Virus record (IMG/VR): IMGVR_UViG_3300050821_010639
Span: 1 to 64,000 of that record
From: a virus
DNA length: 64,000 nt
Strand: one strand, 5' to 3'
The translations under genes and the position numbers were made by a program. The notes beneath the pieces were generated by a model. It saw only the letters and a program-made list of their open reading frames with translations. It was not told where the DNA came from and did no database searches. This document shows positions 36,342-44,201 of the stretch, piece by piece (position 1 is the first letter of the stretch; each line of letters starts with the position of its first letter).

Positions 36342-37480
36342 TAGTCGGCCAGGATCTCATCGAACGACTGGGCCGGCCTGCCGCCGCCGTTGCTAGCCGC
36401 CGCAGGCGCGCCAGCCATGGCCGGCTCCTCGGCGAACGGGTCAGCCGCCTGCTCAGCAGGGGCGGGCTCCCGCGTCGCGGCGGGCGGGGCGGCGGGCTCG
36501 CCGAACAGGTCATCGTCCACGGCCTGGTCCGGCGCGGCCTTGCTGCCCTGCGGCGCGAACTCGTCCAGGCCGCCAGGGTGGTCGGCGAGCAGGTCGTCCA
36601 GGCTCTTGTCCAGGTCCTGGCCCGGCTGGCCGCTGGACAGCGCGCTGTCGCTGATCGGGTCGGGAACCGGAATCCCGTTCTCGAAGCGTTCGAGCTTCGC
36701 CCACGCGGCCTCAACCGTGTCCACGTCAGTGGTCATGAAGTCGCGGTCCGGCTCCTTCCCGCAGGCGACGCGCAGGTGCGCCTCGGTCGGCCGGTTGGAC
36801 TTCGTTCCCCACAGCGCCTTAACCAGCTCCGCGACCTTCGGGTCACGGTGAGCGGGCCGGAGAGGCGACTTGAACAGGTGCCGCTTGAAGTTATCGTCCT
36901 CGCACCAGACCACCACGTCGGCAGCCCGCCACTCGAACGCTGCTCCCGGCGGAAGGTCCAGCAGGTTCTGGATCTCCGGGCGAACGTCCAGCAGGTTGTT
37001 GTACTGCCGCTGCGTCATCGACCAGACGAGGATCTCCGCCATCGGCGGGACCTGCAGCTCAGTGCTCCCCCGGCTGGTGCACTTGTAGCGGATGACCGGG
37101 ACGGCCCACCGGCGGTCCGGGGACATCCCCCGGGTGCCCTTCACGGCCGAGGCGCAGGCCGGGCACCGGACCGGGTCCAGGCCGTTGCCCGACCCTTCGA
37201 TGACGGAAGGGTCACCCAGGCAGATCTGCCCGCCGACGAACGTCGTGGCGTAGACCTGCTTGTAGACGGACCCGTCCTTGCGCTTCTTGTCCTCCATGAC
37301 GGGCGAGCCGTCCTCGTTGAAATAGGGGGCACGGAAGGCGTGGACCCACTCGTACCACACCTCGTCCCTGTTCCCCGGGATGAGGAGGCGGGCGTACTCC
37401 CCGGTCACCAGCGTGAGGCTGGGGAACTGGTCCGCCTGGCCGCCGGTGCGGAAACCCTCGTCAAGCGATGCTCTCGGCAT
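36341..37480 (-). CDS. ssDNA-binding-type protein with acidic tail
   Basis: 379 aa. Residues 20-260 look like a phage replication ssDNA-binding protein: FPSLTLVTGEYARLLIPGN, a CPACASAVKG...YKC zinc-type set, and AEILVWSMTQRQYNNLLDV. The C-terminal ~110 residues are Pro/Ala/Asp-rich and end in the acidic tip QSFDEILAD, the hallmark of SSB proteins that recruit partners. Position before resolvase and recA fits. Comparable in layout to T4 gp32, but homology is inferred from architecture only. Start ATG 37480 with GGGAG. Confidence 0.6.
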   Translation of the reverse strand: MPRASLDEGFRTGGQADQFPSLTLVTGEYARLLIPGNRDEVWYEWVHAFRAPYFNEDGSPVMEDKKRKDGSVYKQVYATTFVGGQICLGDPSVIEGSGNGLDPVRCPACASAVKGTRGMSPDRRWAVPVIRYKCTSRGSTELQVPPMAEILVWSMTQRQYNNLLDVRPEIQNLLDLPPGAAFEWRAADVVVWCEDDNFKRHLFKSPLRPAHRDPKVAELVKALWGTKSNRPTEAHLRVACGKEPDRDFMTTDVDTVEAAWAKLERFENGIPVPDPISDSALSSGQPGQDLDKSLDDLLADHPGGLDEFAPQGSKAAPDQAVDDDLFGEPAAPPAATREPAPAEQAADPFAEEPAMAGAPAAASNGGGRPAQSFDEILAD

Positions 37481-37534
37481 ACTGTCTCCCTGGTCGGATT
37501 CTCTGCCCACCTACTACGCCCGGCGCCCGCAGCC

Positions 37535-37696
37535 TCAGTGATCAGTGACCGCCCTGATTGCCTGCGCCTCGGGAACGACCTCAAGCCGGTCCACCGGGTA
37601 GTTCCAGCGTTCGATCGGGTCGGGAACCTGCAGCTCGAAGTCCCCGAACTCGTGAACGACGCGCGTCAGTTCCTCGATGGCCTCTGTGGCTTTCAT
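37535..37696 (-). CDS. 53-aa small protein
   Basis: MKATEAIEELTRVVHEFGDF, ELQVPDPIERWNYPVDRLEVVPEAQAIRAVTDH. A small alpha/beta sequence of a kind common in phages. It sits between the helical 162-aa gene and the ssDNA-binding gene. Confidence 0.6.
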   Translation of the reverse strand: MKATEAIEELTRVVHEFGDFELQVPDPIERWNYPVDRLEVVPEAQAIRAVTDH

Positions 37697-37709
37697 GCCG
37701 CCACGATCG

Positions 37710-38198
37710 TCAGCGTTCGAGCGAGGACGACCACGGGATGTAGTGCTGCAATGTGGTGAGCAGCTCGGCGCGGATGTCGCGCAGGCCGAAGAACATGCCC
37801 TTGGCGGCGTCCTCGGCCTGCTCGATGAGGTCGGCGGTAGCCTCGGCGGCCCGCTGCTCACGGCGCTGGGGCGACGACGTGACGCGCGCCTGGACCTCGC
37901 GGTCCTTGACGCTCTCGTACTCGCGGGCCATGGCCGCCTTCGCGAACTTCACCAGCGCCTCGTCATAGGCGTCGGACGTGACGGCGGCGGCCCGCTTCGC
38001 CTCGCGCCGGGCACGGCGCCGGTACCCGGCCACCTCGGCCATGATGACCTCGGCACGGTCCAGCCGGGGCCGCAGCACCTCGCGCAGCACCCGGTGAACC
38101 TCCGCAGGGTCCGCGTCGTGCGCGGGCACCTCGAAAGCGCGCAGCCCGGCCATCTCGTTGAGCAGGTCGGTAACCTGCTGACGGGCGGCCTCAGTCAC
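37710..38198 (-). CDS. 162-aa helical protein in the recombination operon
   Basis: Three long helices: a central AGYRRRARREAKRAAAVTSDAYDEAL and a C-terminal ELLTTLQHYIPWSSSLER. The layout (charged helices, tyrosine-rich middle, LQxxxxW end) is seen in small proteins beside phage recA/ssb genes; a mediator role like UvsY is a guess. GTG start overlaps the upstream stop. Confidence 0.55.
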   Translation of the reverse strand: MTEAARQQVTDLLNEMAGLRAFEVPAHDADPAEVHRVLREVLRPRLDRAEVIMAEVAGYRRRARREAKRAAAVTSDAYDEALVKFAKAAMAREYESVKDREVQARVTSSPQRREQRAAEATADLIEQAEDAAKGMFFGLRDIRAELLTTLQHYIPWSSSLER

Positions 38199-38500
38199 TC
38201 AGCCGACTTCTTTGGCGCGTACTTGTCGAGCAGCCGGTTGCGCTCCGCGCGGTGCTTCGCCACTTCCGTCATGTGGGTCTCCCGCTGGGCTGGCTCCTGC
38301 TTAGCCAGGGAGACGTGCCTGAACGCTGCCGCCTCAGCGGACATGATCCCGAAGACATCGCCGGTCGTCATCCGCGCGGCGCACGCTGCCGGGTCTTCCA
38401 CCCCGCGGGCTGCGAGCATGCGAAGCAGGTCGGTCTCCTCCACGAGTACGTCGAACCTGACCTTGCCCCAGTCAGTGGCCCAGCCATCCTTGATTTCCAT
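38195..38500 (-). CDS. 101-aa protein of unknown function
   Basis: MEIKDGWATDWGKVRFDVLVEETDLLRMLAARG, then DPAACAARMTTGDVFGIMS and a helical, basic end. Starts right after the polymerase stop (TAG-TAG) and overlaps the next gene by GTGA. Confidence 0.55.
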   Translation of the reverse strand: MEIKDGWATDWGKVRFDVLVEETDLLRMLAARGVEDPAACAARMTTGDVFGIMSAEAAAFRHVSLAKQEPAQRETHMTEVAKHRAERNRLLDKYAPKKSAE

Positions 38501-38508
38501 GCCGTCTA

Positions 38509-41007
38509 CTACAGCCGAAGACCAGCGGTCAGCGCGGCGGAATCCACCGAGTCCGCGGCGTAGCGCACCGACGCGCTGCCGAGGATGACCGAGACGTGCG
38601 GCTCGTAGGCCGGCGACAGCCCGCAGGGGAACTTCACCGGCACGCTGCCGCCGGGCAGCCGCAGCTCAACCGAGTTCTGACCGGGCAGCGCCCGCATCAG
38701 CTCGGCCAGCCTGGTCACCTGCTCGCGCGTCGGGTCCTCGCGCACCACTACGACCACCTTCCGCGGCGGCCCCGGCTCCGGGGCAGGGACCGCAGGCAGC
38801 TCCGAGTCCCGGGGAGACTCGGCGGTTTCTGGGACTTGCGGCCTCGGCCCGGGTGCGACGTGGCAGCGCTCGCACTTGTCCTTCTTGCCGACCACGACCT
38901 GGCCGTCCTCGACATGGATGTCTTTGACCGAGCCCCAGGACTTGCCCATGTGCCACTCGGCGACCATCTCCGGCCAGGGCTCGCCCGGCCCGGTGACCGG
39001 GTAGGCGACCGCGGGCTGCAGCAGGCGGATGACCTCGACCGGGGGAACGTCCTTGCGCACCTCGAACATCAGGGCGTCGTGGACGTTCATAATCAGGCGG
39101 ACCTTATCAGTCAGCCCGGCCCTGGCCAGGGCGCGGATCGCACGGACCATGGCCACCTTCACGTAGTCGCCGGTAGCCGGCCCCTGGATAACCGCGTTGC
39201 CGGCCGTCATCTCCTCGGCTGCCCGCACCCTGGGGTTCTCGTCCCTGATGCGGTGCAGGGTAATCCGGCGGCCGAACTTCGTGATGACGTACCCGTCGCG
39301 CCGGGCCCGCGCGATGGCCCTGCGGCGGTACGGCTGCATGTGCGGGTAGGCCGCGTTGTACTGCGCGTCCTTCTCCTGGGCCTGGTCGATGGTCAGGCCC
39401 AGCTGGTCGGCCAGCGCCCGGATGCCCTGGCCGTAGACCGAGGCGAAATTCCTGGTCTTGCCTATCTGCCTGTCCGCCTTGGTCACGTCCTCGACGGCGA
39501 TACCGAGCATTAGCGCGGCGGTGCGGCTGTGCACGTCCTGCCCGCTGGCGAACGCCTCCAGCAGGGCCGTCTCGCCGGCCTCCGCCGCCATGACCCGCAG
39601 CTCGATCTGGGAGTAGTCGAACCCGAGGAAGTAGTAGCCTAGCTCCTCCGGCTCGGGCGTGTCCGGGCAGCCGGCCTCTTCCAGCACCAGGTCATACCAG
39701 GGCCGCGAGCCCGGCAGCGTCGCGGCGAGGACGTCACGGAAGTTAAAGTCGAACACCGTCCCGTCACGCAGCTCGTAGTGGTAGTAGCCCGGTGACTGCT
39801 GGTAGTTCATCGACTCGCAGGAGAACCGGCCGCCGATGGTGCCGTGCTGCAGCAGCGAGGGGTGGGCCCGGCCGTCAGCCGCCCAGCTGTACTTGTCCTC
39901 GTAGATATCGAGGAAGTTGGCGCGCAGCGTCAGCAGCCGGGCCCACCCCATGTACTTCCTGACCACGGGGTAGTCCTTGGCCAGGCCGGGCAGCGCGTTC
40001 TTGGCGTCCACGCTCGGCTTGCCGCCCGGCGTCTTGTGCAGGACCGGCATGCCGCACTTGTTGTAGAGCAGGTCCCCGAACTGGGCGCTGCTGTTGAAGT
40101 TGAAGGACGGCGGCAGCTTCTCGCCGGTCATCTCCTCGAAGTCCCCGATGATTTCCGCCATCAGCCGCTCGGCGAACTCGCGGGCCTCCGCCGACTTGGC
40201 CCGCATCAGGTTCCAGTCGTAGCGAATGCCGACGTCACTCATCGAGCAGATGACCGGCAGCACGTTCATCTCGACCTTGTAGATGAACGCGCCCTTCACC
40301 CGCGGCCAGCGGTCCAGGTGGTGGCGCAGGCACCACACCGCGTCCTCGCACGCGTAGGCGATGACCTCCGGGTCGGCCGGGTTGAAGACATTGAACCGGA
40401 CCGACTTCTTCTCCTTCTCCGTCGGCGGCCGGCCGAGGATGGCGGCTTGCAACTCAGCCAGCTCGCGCATCTTGTGGCCGTAGTTGTCCAGCGTGGAGGC
40501 CTTGAGCGCGTGGCTCTTGTTCTTGCCCTCGGAGTAGCTCTCCAGCATCGTGCAGGACCGGACCGGGTAGTAGCCGTGCGAGGCCCGGACCTGACGGCCG
40601 AACAGCGGGTGGTCCCACAAGTTGCGCAGGAACCACCGGGCAGCCCACCGGAGTTCGGCAACCGCGCCGTGCGCCACCCCGAGCGGCAGGCCCTCGTCAT
40701 CGACCGCGTGCAGCAGCTCCCACAGCAGGGGAGCGACCGCCTTGTTGTCGACGTTGGCGCCTGAGTCGAAAGCCAGCGGGATCATCCGGGCCCAGGCGAG
40801 GGAGTTGGTGAGCTGCCAGGAGACCAGGAAGTTCTCCTCCGGGTGCAGCGACGCGCCCTCGCGCGAGTCCCCCAGGTAACCGGTCTCCACGTCGAACCCG
40901 AACGGCAGCTTGGCCGCCATCAGCGCGAGCACGCGCTCGCGGATCTCGCCCAGGTCGGTGAGCAGGTCGTAGCTCGGGGCTGCCGGGACATCGGTGACCG
41001 CGGTCAC
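38509..41007 (-). CDS. polA: Family A DNA polymerase with DnaE-like C-terminal tail
   Basis: 832 aa. A 3'-5' exonuclease (FGFDVETGY with D and E; DDEGLPLGVAHG; AYACEDAVW) precedes a Pol I core: motif A GFDYSQIELRVMA near 467, motif B RQIGKTRNFASVYGQG near 515 and motif C IMNVHDALMFEV near 638. Motif C has HDA where HDE is usual; the catalytic D is kept. No 5' nuclease. After the thumb-palm core (ends near 680) comes ~150 extra residues: a CERC site, a proline linker, and KVVVVVREDPTREQVTRLAEL...VELRLPGG...VILGSASV, which resembles the very end of bacterial DnaE. That tail could bind the phage clamp or DnaX (inference). Confidence 0.9.
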   Translation of the reverse strand: MTAVTDVPAAPSYDLLTDLGEIRERVLALMAAKLPFGFDVETGYLGDSREGASLHPEENFLVSWQLTNSLAWARMIPLAFDSGANVDNKAVAPLLWELLHAVDDEGLPLGVAHGAVAELRWAARWFLRNLWDHPLFGRQVRASHGYYPVRSCTMLESYSEGKNKSHALKASTLDNYGHKMRELAELQAAILGRPPTEKEKKSVRFNVFNPADPEVIAYACEDAVWCLRHHLDRWPRVKGAFIYKVEMNVLPVICSMSDVGIRYDWNLMRAKSAEAREFAERLMAEIIGDFEEMTGEKLPPSFNFNSSAQFGDLLYNKCGMPVLHKTPGGKPSVDAKNALPGLAKDYPVVRKYMGWARLLTLRANFLDIYEDKYSWAADGRAHPSLLQHGTIGGRFSCESMNYQQSPGYYHYELRDGTVFDFNFRDVLAATLPGSRPWYDLVLEEAGCPDTPEPEELGYYFLGFDYSQIELRVMAAEAGETALLEAFASGQDVHSRTAALMLGIAVEDVTKADRQIGKTRNFASVYGQGIRALADQLGLTIDQAQEKDAQYNAAYPHMQPYRRRAIARARRDGYVITKFGRRITLHRIRDENPRVRAAEEMTAGNAVIQGPATGDYVKVAMVRAIRALARAGLTDKVRLIMNVHDALMFEVRKDVPPVEVIRLLQPAVAYPVTGPGEPWPEMVAEWHMGKSWGSVKDIHVEDGQVVVGKKDKCERCHVAPGPRPQVPETAESPRDSELPAVPAPEPGPPRKVVVVVREDPTREQVTRLAELMRALPGQNSVELRLPGGSVPVKFPCGLSPAYEPHVSVILGSASVRYAADSVDSAALTAGLRL

Positions 41008-41222
41008 AGCCCGGCCTCGCAGAGCCTGCAGACGTCCATCGAGAACATCGCCTCCTCAGGGAACAGGCACCCGCACAGCGAGCACCAGTAGATGCTTGAC
41101 TCGCGGGCCTTCTTGGCGCAGCACGACCCGTACATCAGGCCGCCCACCTCGGTACACGACACCCGCGCCGCCCACCGGCGGCAGCCGAAGCACCGGACGT
41201 AAGGAGACGGAAGGGCCTGCAC
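41004..41222 (-). CDS. 72-aa cysteine-rich zinc protein
   Basis: Nine or more cysteines in pairs: CFGCRR, SCCAKK, CSLCGCLF and CRLCEAG. This suggests two zinc-binding ribbons. It overlaps the polymerase start (GTGA) and may be a small partner or regulator. No family named. Confidence 0.6.
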   Translation of the reverse strand: MQALPSPYVRCFGCRRWAARVSCTEVGGLMYGSCCAKKARESSIYWCSLCGCLFPEEAMFSMDVCRLCEAGL

Positions 41223-41224
41223 AG

Positions 41225-41404
41225 CTATACGGCGCTATCTCCGCCGGCGTCGTGCTCGGCGATTTTCACGCGCATCGCGGCAAGCTGACCGGGGTCCATG
41301 ACCTTCATGGCCGCGCCCACGATGACCAGCAGCTGGTCACGCTCGGTTGTCATGTCTCTGAGTTCGCGCCTGGCCAGTGCCAGGTCGTCCGCGTCGCAAC
41401 CCAT
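41225..41404 (-). CDS. 59-aa helical small protein
   Basis: MGCDADDLALARRELRDMTTERDQLL then VGAAMKVMDPGQLAAMRVKIAEH. Helical hairpin pattern. Its ATG begins two bases after the holA stop, and it ends two bases before the Cys-rich gene, in line with the operon. Confidence 0.55.
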   Translation of the reverse strand: MGCDADDLALARRELRDMTTERDQLLVIVGAAMKVMDPGQLAAMRVKIAEHDAGGDSAV

Positions 41405-41405
41405 G

Positions 41406-42344
41406 TCACCAACGAGCTACGAGCGACTCGGCGACGCCAGCCCGCGTGCCGCTGCGCCAGGCGGACTCGGCGACGGCGAGCGCCCGGCGGCAGCGGCCGA
41501 TGCGGTCGGCAGTGTACGCGCCGATGTAGGGGATGACCCGGCTGGCCACGAAACGGTCGACCCGCTCGCGGGACGCGGCCTCGCGCGGGTGCATGCCGTC
41601 GCGGACCCCGGCGCTGATCTGCTCGGCAGCCACCAGGCGCGAGGCCAGCAGGCCGATGACCGCGCCCAGGTCCGGGGCGCTCAGCTGGCCGGCCACCGCG
41701 ACGGCGGCCCGCTTGTCCCCGCTCATGAGCAGGTCGGCGAAGTCACCGCCGGGCTCGGCCGGGCAGACGACTGCGGCCATCTCCCGGCCCGGTGCCAGCC
41801 CGGCCATTCGGGCCTGCTCGCACGCCAGGTAGGCCCGCTCCAGGCTCCCGCACCGGGCGAGCACGTCGTAGGCGAAGTTGGGCGTCGCCCCGGGCCACCA
41901 GGACGCCACCAGCGCAGTCCGGTCCTCCACCTTGCTCGGCTCGCAGCACCGGACCAGCTGGGCGGCCTTGGAGGCCTGCAGCGCGGCCAGGTGCGGCACC
42001 AGCGCGGTGCCGTCGCGGGCGAAGTCGGGCTCAGCGGAGACGAGCACCGTGTACGTGGCGTCCAGCCCGCCGTCCGCGGCCACCAGGGCCGCGTTCCCGG
42101 CGTTCTTCAGCTTCTCCGCCCCGTAGACCACGGTCCTCCGGCCGCCCGGCGGCGGGCTGGACAGCAGGGCGTCCCAGACCTCGCGCTCGGGCACCTCCCC
42201 GGCGAACAGCGCACCGCACTGGTCAGGCGGCGCCCCCTCACGGTGCGCCGCCACCACCTCCCGTACGAGCACGGGCTCCGGGCCGCACACCCAGGTGACC
42301 TTGCGAAGGGGCTTCTTGCGCTGCCACTGCCAGTACGTCGCCAT
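41406..42344 (-). CDS. holA: Clamp loader delta subunit-like protein
   Basis: 312 aa. KVTWVCGPEPVLVREVVAAHR at the start and GGRRTVVYGAEKLKN near 68 follow the delta-subunit pattern (a degenerate ATPase fold without Walker A). The middle has LASRLVAAEQISAG and the end a helical collar-like region IPYIGAYTADRIGRCRRALAVAESAWRSG. Delta opens the beta clamp. The neighbouring delta-prime and DnaX genes support the call. No ATPase motif, as expected for delta. Confidence 0.65.
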   Translation of the reverse strand: MATYWQWQRKKPLRKVTWVCGPEPVLVREVVAAHREGAPPDQCGALFAGEVPEREVWDALLSSPPPGGRRTVVYGAEKLKNAGNAALVAADGGLDATYTVLVSAEPDFARDGTALVPHLAALQASKAAQLVRCCEPSKVEDRTALVASWWPGATPNFAYDVLARCGSLERAYLACEQARMAGLAPGREMAAVVCPAEPGGDFADLLMSGDKRAAVAVAGQLSAPDLGAVIGLLASRLVAAEQISAGVRDGMHPREAASRERVDRFVASRVIPYIGAYTADRIGRCRRALAVAESAWRSGTRAGVAESLVARW

Positions 42345-42349
42345 GCCCC

Positions 42350-42844
42350 TTATTGCGCCCGGCGGCGGAACGTCCCCGTCTGGGCAGCCAGGGCGCGAAT
42401 CATCTCCGGCGTGTAGCGGCCCCCCTCGGCCAGCTGCATGCGCCGCGTGGCGGGCCCGGCCTGGGCCAGCTCGGCCGCGATGTACTTCTCGAACCCGAGC
42501 CGGGTCACGGCGGCCCAGCGCGGCCCGTTGGGGCCGGTCGCCTGCGCGATGGCGTCGATCAGGTGGTTGATCCGGGCGTGCACCAGGAAGAACGGGTCCG
42601 GCGCGGTGCCCGCGGCGGCGAGTTCGGCGAACTTAGCCTGGTTGTCCGCCACCAGCCGCTCGAACTCGGCCGCTACGCCCTCGATCGAGGGCGGGGCAGG
42701 CAACTGAGCGTCGCGGGCCGCCTGCGGCGGGCCAGACGGGATGCGGCCCTGCGCGACCGGCCGCCCCGGCGGCGAGCCGGGCACCTGGCCATCGCCGTTC
42801 TGCGTGCGGTTCGTCTTACGGGGCTGGCCGTTCGGGCTGGACAC
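42350..42844 (-). CDS. 164-aa protein between the clamp-loader genes
   Basis: A disordered, Pro/Gly/Gln-rich N-terminus (about 50 residues) precedes a helical domain: VAAEFERLVADNQAKFAELAAAG, FFLVHARINHLIDAIAQA, FEKYIAAELAQAG. Unknown. Its stop TAA doubles as part of the ribosome-binding region of holA (TAAGGGGC-ATG). Confidence 0.55.
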   Translation of the reverse strand: MSSPNGQPRKTNRTQNGDGQVPGSPPGRPVAQGRIPSGPPQAARDAQLPAPPSIEGVAAEFERLVADNQAKFAELAAAGTAPDPFFLVHARINHLIDAIAQATGPNGPRWAAVTRLGFEKYIAAELAQAGPATRRMQLAEGGRYTPEMIRALAAQTGTFRRRAQ

Positions 42845-42911
42845 GGAGGCTCTCCTGACGCGACGGGGGCAATGTCACGTCCAATCGGGCGGCGGAATCT
42901 CCCCCGCCCAA

Positions 42912-43568
42912 TCACTCCCCGGAGAAAACCGCCTCCAGCGCGACCCGCGTCCCCAGCCGGGCGCCGGGGTAGCGCGCCAGCTCGGTCAGCAGGCGCAGCG
43001 CCTGCTCCGGGCTGACCCCGGGCGCGATGTCGGGGCCGAACACCTTCCACTGGCCGGAGACGGCCTCGGCCGCCCACACCGCGAGCAGCTGCGCCTGGGC
43101 CGGCAGCCAGCCGCGCAGGTTCTGCGCCAGTAGCGCGGCCTGGCCCGAGCGGGCGGCGCGGACGACGGAGGCGACCGCGGCCTTGTCCCGGGAGTCGGCG
43201 GGCTCCGGCCCCGCTTCCCGGGCGGCCACCAGCACCCGGCAGCGGGAAACGACGGTGGGCAGCGGGCGGCGGGCGGCGGCGAGCACGAACCGGGTACAGT
43301 CCGGGGGCTCTTCCAGGGTCTTGAGCAGCATGTTCTGAACCTGGGCCGACGCGCCATCCAGGTTCAGGGCCGTAACCCGCGCCCCTCGCGACGCCCACCA
43401 GGCGTTGTCGCGGATATCGCGTGCAGCGGCGGCATTCAGGTCAAACCGGAACGGCCACCCGTGAACTGCGCACGCCCCGAGCACCAGGGCCCCGGCACCA
43501 GGGCCCAGCACCAGCGTGGCCGGGGGCAACTCGCCCGCCAACTCGGCGAGCACCTGCTCAGGCGTCAC
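42912..43568 (-). CDS. holB: Clamp loader delta-prime-like protein
   Basis: 218 aa. LNLDGASAQVQNMLLKTLEEPPDCTRFVLAAARRPLPTVVSRC near residue 60-105 is the conserved delta-prime/DnaX core (LLKxLEEPP, then S-R-C as arginine finger). There is no Walker A, typical of delta-prime. The protein is shorter than bacterial delta-prime (about 330). Start GTG at 43568 inside the end of the previous gene. Completes, with DnaX and delta, a full bacterial-type clamp loader. Confidence 0.78.
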   Translation of the reverse strand: MTPEQVLAELAGELPPATLVLGPGAGALVLGACAVHGWPFRFDLNAAAARDIRDNAWWASRGARVTALNLDGASAQVQNMLLKTLEEPPDCTRFVLAAARRPLPTVVSRCRVLVAAREAGPEPADSRDKAAVASVVRAARSGQAALLAQNLRGWLPAQAQLLAVWAAEAVSGQWKVFGPDIAPGVSPEQALRLLTELARYPGARLGTRVALEAVFSGE

Positions 43569-44010
43569 GCTTCTCCACCTCAATCCAGGCGTCGTACTCG
43601 GTTCCGATCCAGTCCATGCTGGTGTACTTCTCTACGTGCAGGCCGACGATAACCGGGCCCCGCCAGCCGTAGGTGAACAGGCCGTAGCTCTCCTGGCCGT
43701 TGACCTGCACTCCGCCAGCCCGGAGGCCGAGCACGTAGCCGGGAAATACCTCGAACTCGCCAGTCAGCATGCCGATGCCGTCCGGGTAGAGGTCATCGAC
43801 GCCCGCACGGCAGCGCCGGCACGTCAGCCACACCCCGTCATCCGGGTCGATGTGCAGGTACCAGAGGTGACCGCCCTGCCCCTTGTCGCACAGGTGAACG
43901 GCCAGGGCGTGCCAGGCGCCCTGCACGCCCTCCCGGGCCCGGTGAGCCCGCAAGACGGCATCGCGCTCCGCCGCCTCGTCATCAGTCAGGATGCGCCACT
44001 CAAGCTTCAC
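43558..44010 (-). CDS. 150-aa protein with CxxC
   Basis: VKLEWRILTDDEAAERDAVL then HLWYLHIDPDDGVWLTCRRCRAGVDDLYP and a beta-rich end (GLHVEKYTSMDWIGTEYDAWIEVEKRD). One CRRC pair. Common accessory protein type in actinophages; role unknown. GTGA overlap at its start and an 11-base overlap with holB. Confidence 0.55.
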   Translation of the reverse strand: MKLEWRILTDDEAAERDAVLRAHRAREGVQGAWHALAVHLCDKGQGGHLWYLHIDPDDGVWLTCRRCRAGVDDLYPDGIGMLTGEFEVFPGYVLGLRAGGVQVNGQESYGLFTYGWRGPVIVGLHVEKYTSMDWIGTEYDAWIEVEKRDA

Positions 44011-44201
44011 TTCGCGGCCTCCAGGGCCAGGCGCTGGCGCAGGCCGCAGGTGAGGCACAAGAGCCGCCCTTCCTCGTCCGGCTCGGGCAGGCACGGGTTA
44101 TAGGGGTGAACGTGCGAGATCTCGCACGGGGGGACGAACTGCCGCCACTGCCAGAACAGGCGGCGGATCTCCTGCAGCTGGTCGTACCTGAGCTGCCTCA
44201 T
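44007..44201 (-). CDS. 64-aa zinc-type protein
   Basis: MRQLRYDQLQEIRRLFWQWRQ, PPCEISHVHPYNPC and LLCLTCGLRQR: C-H-C and CxxC elements suggest a zinc finger. ATG overlaps the sigma-like gene stop (ATGA). Confidence 0.55.
   Translation of the reverse strand: MRQLRYDQLQEIRRLFWQWRQFVPPCEISHVHPYNPCLPEPDEEGRLLCLTCGLRQRLALEAAK

Noticed and set aside
25311-42350. Recurring CCTACTACG/CCTTACTACG strings before many genes, which look like a shared regulatory motif.
   Set aside because: Read on the minus strand they are the upstream gene's TAG or TAA stop fused to a TAGG/TAAGG ribosome-binding site.
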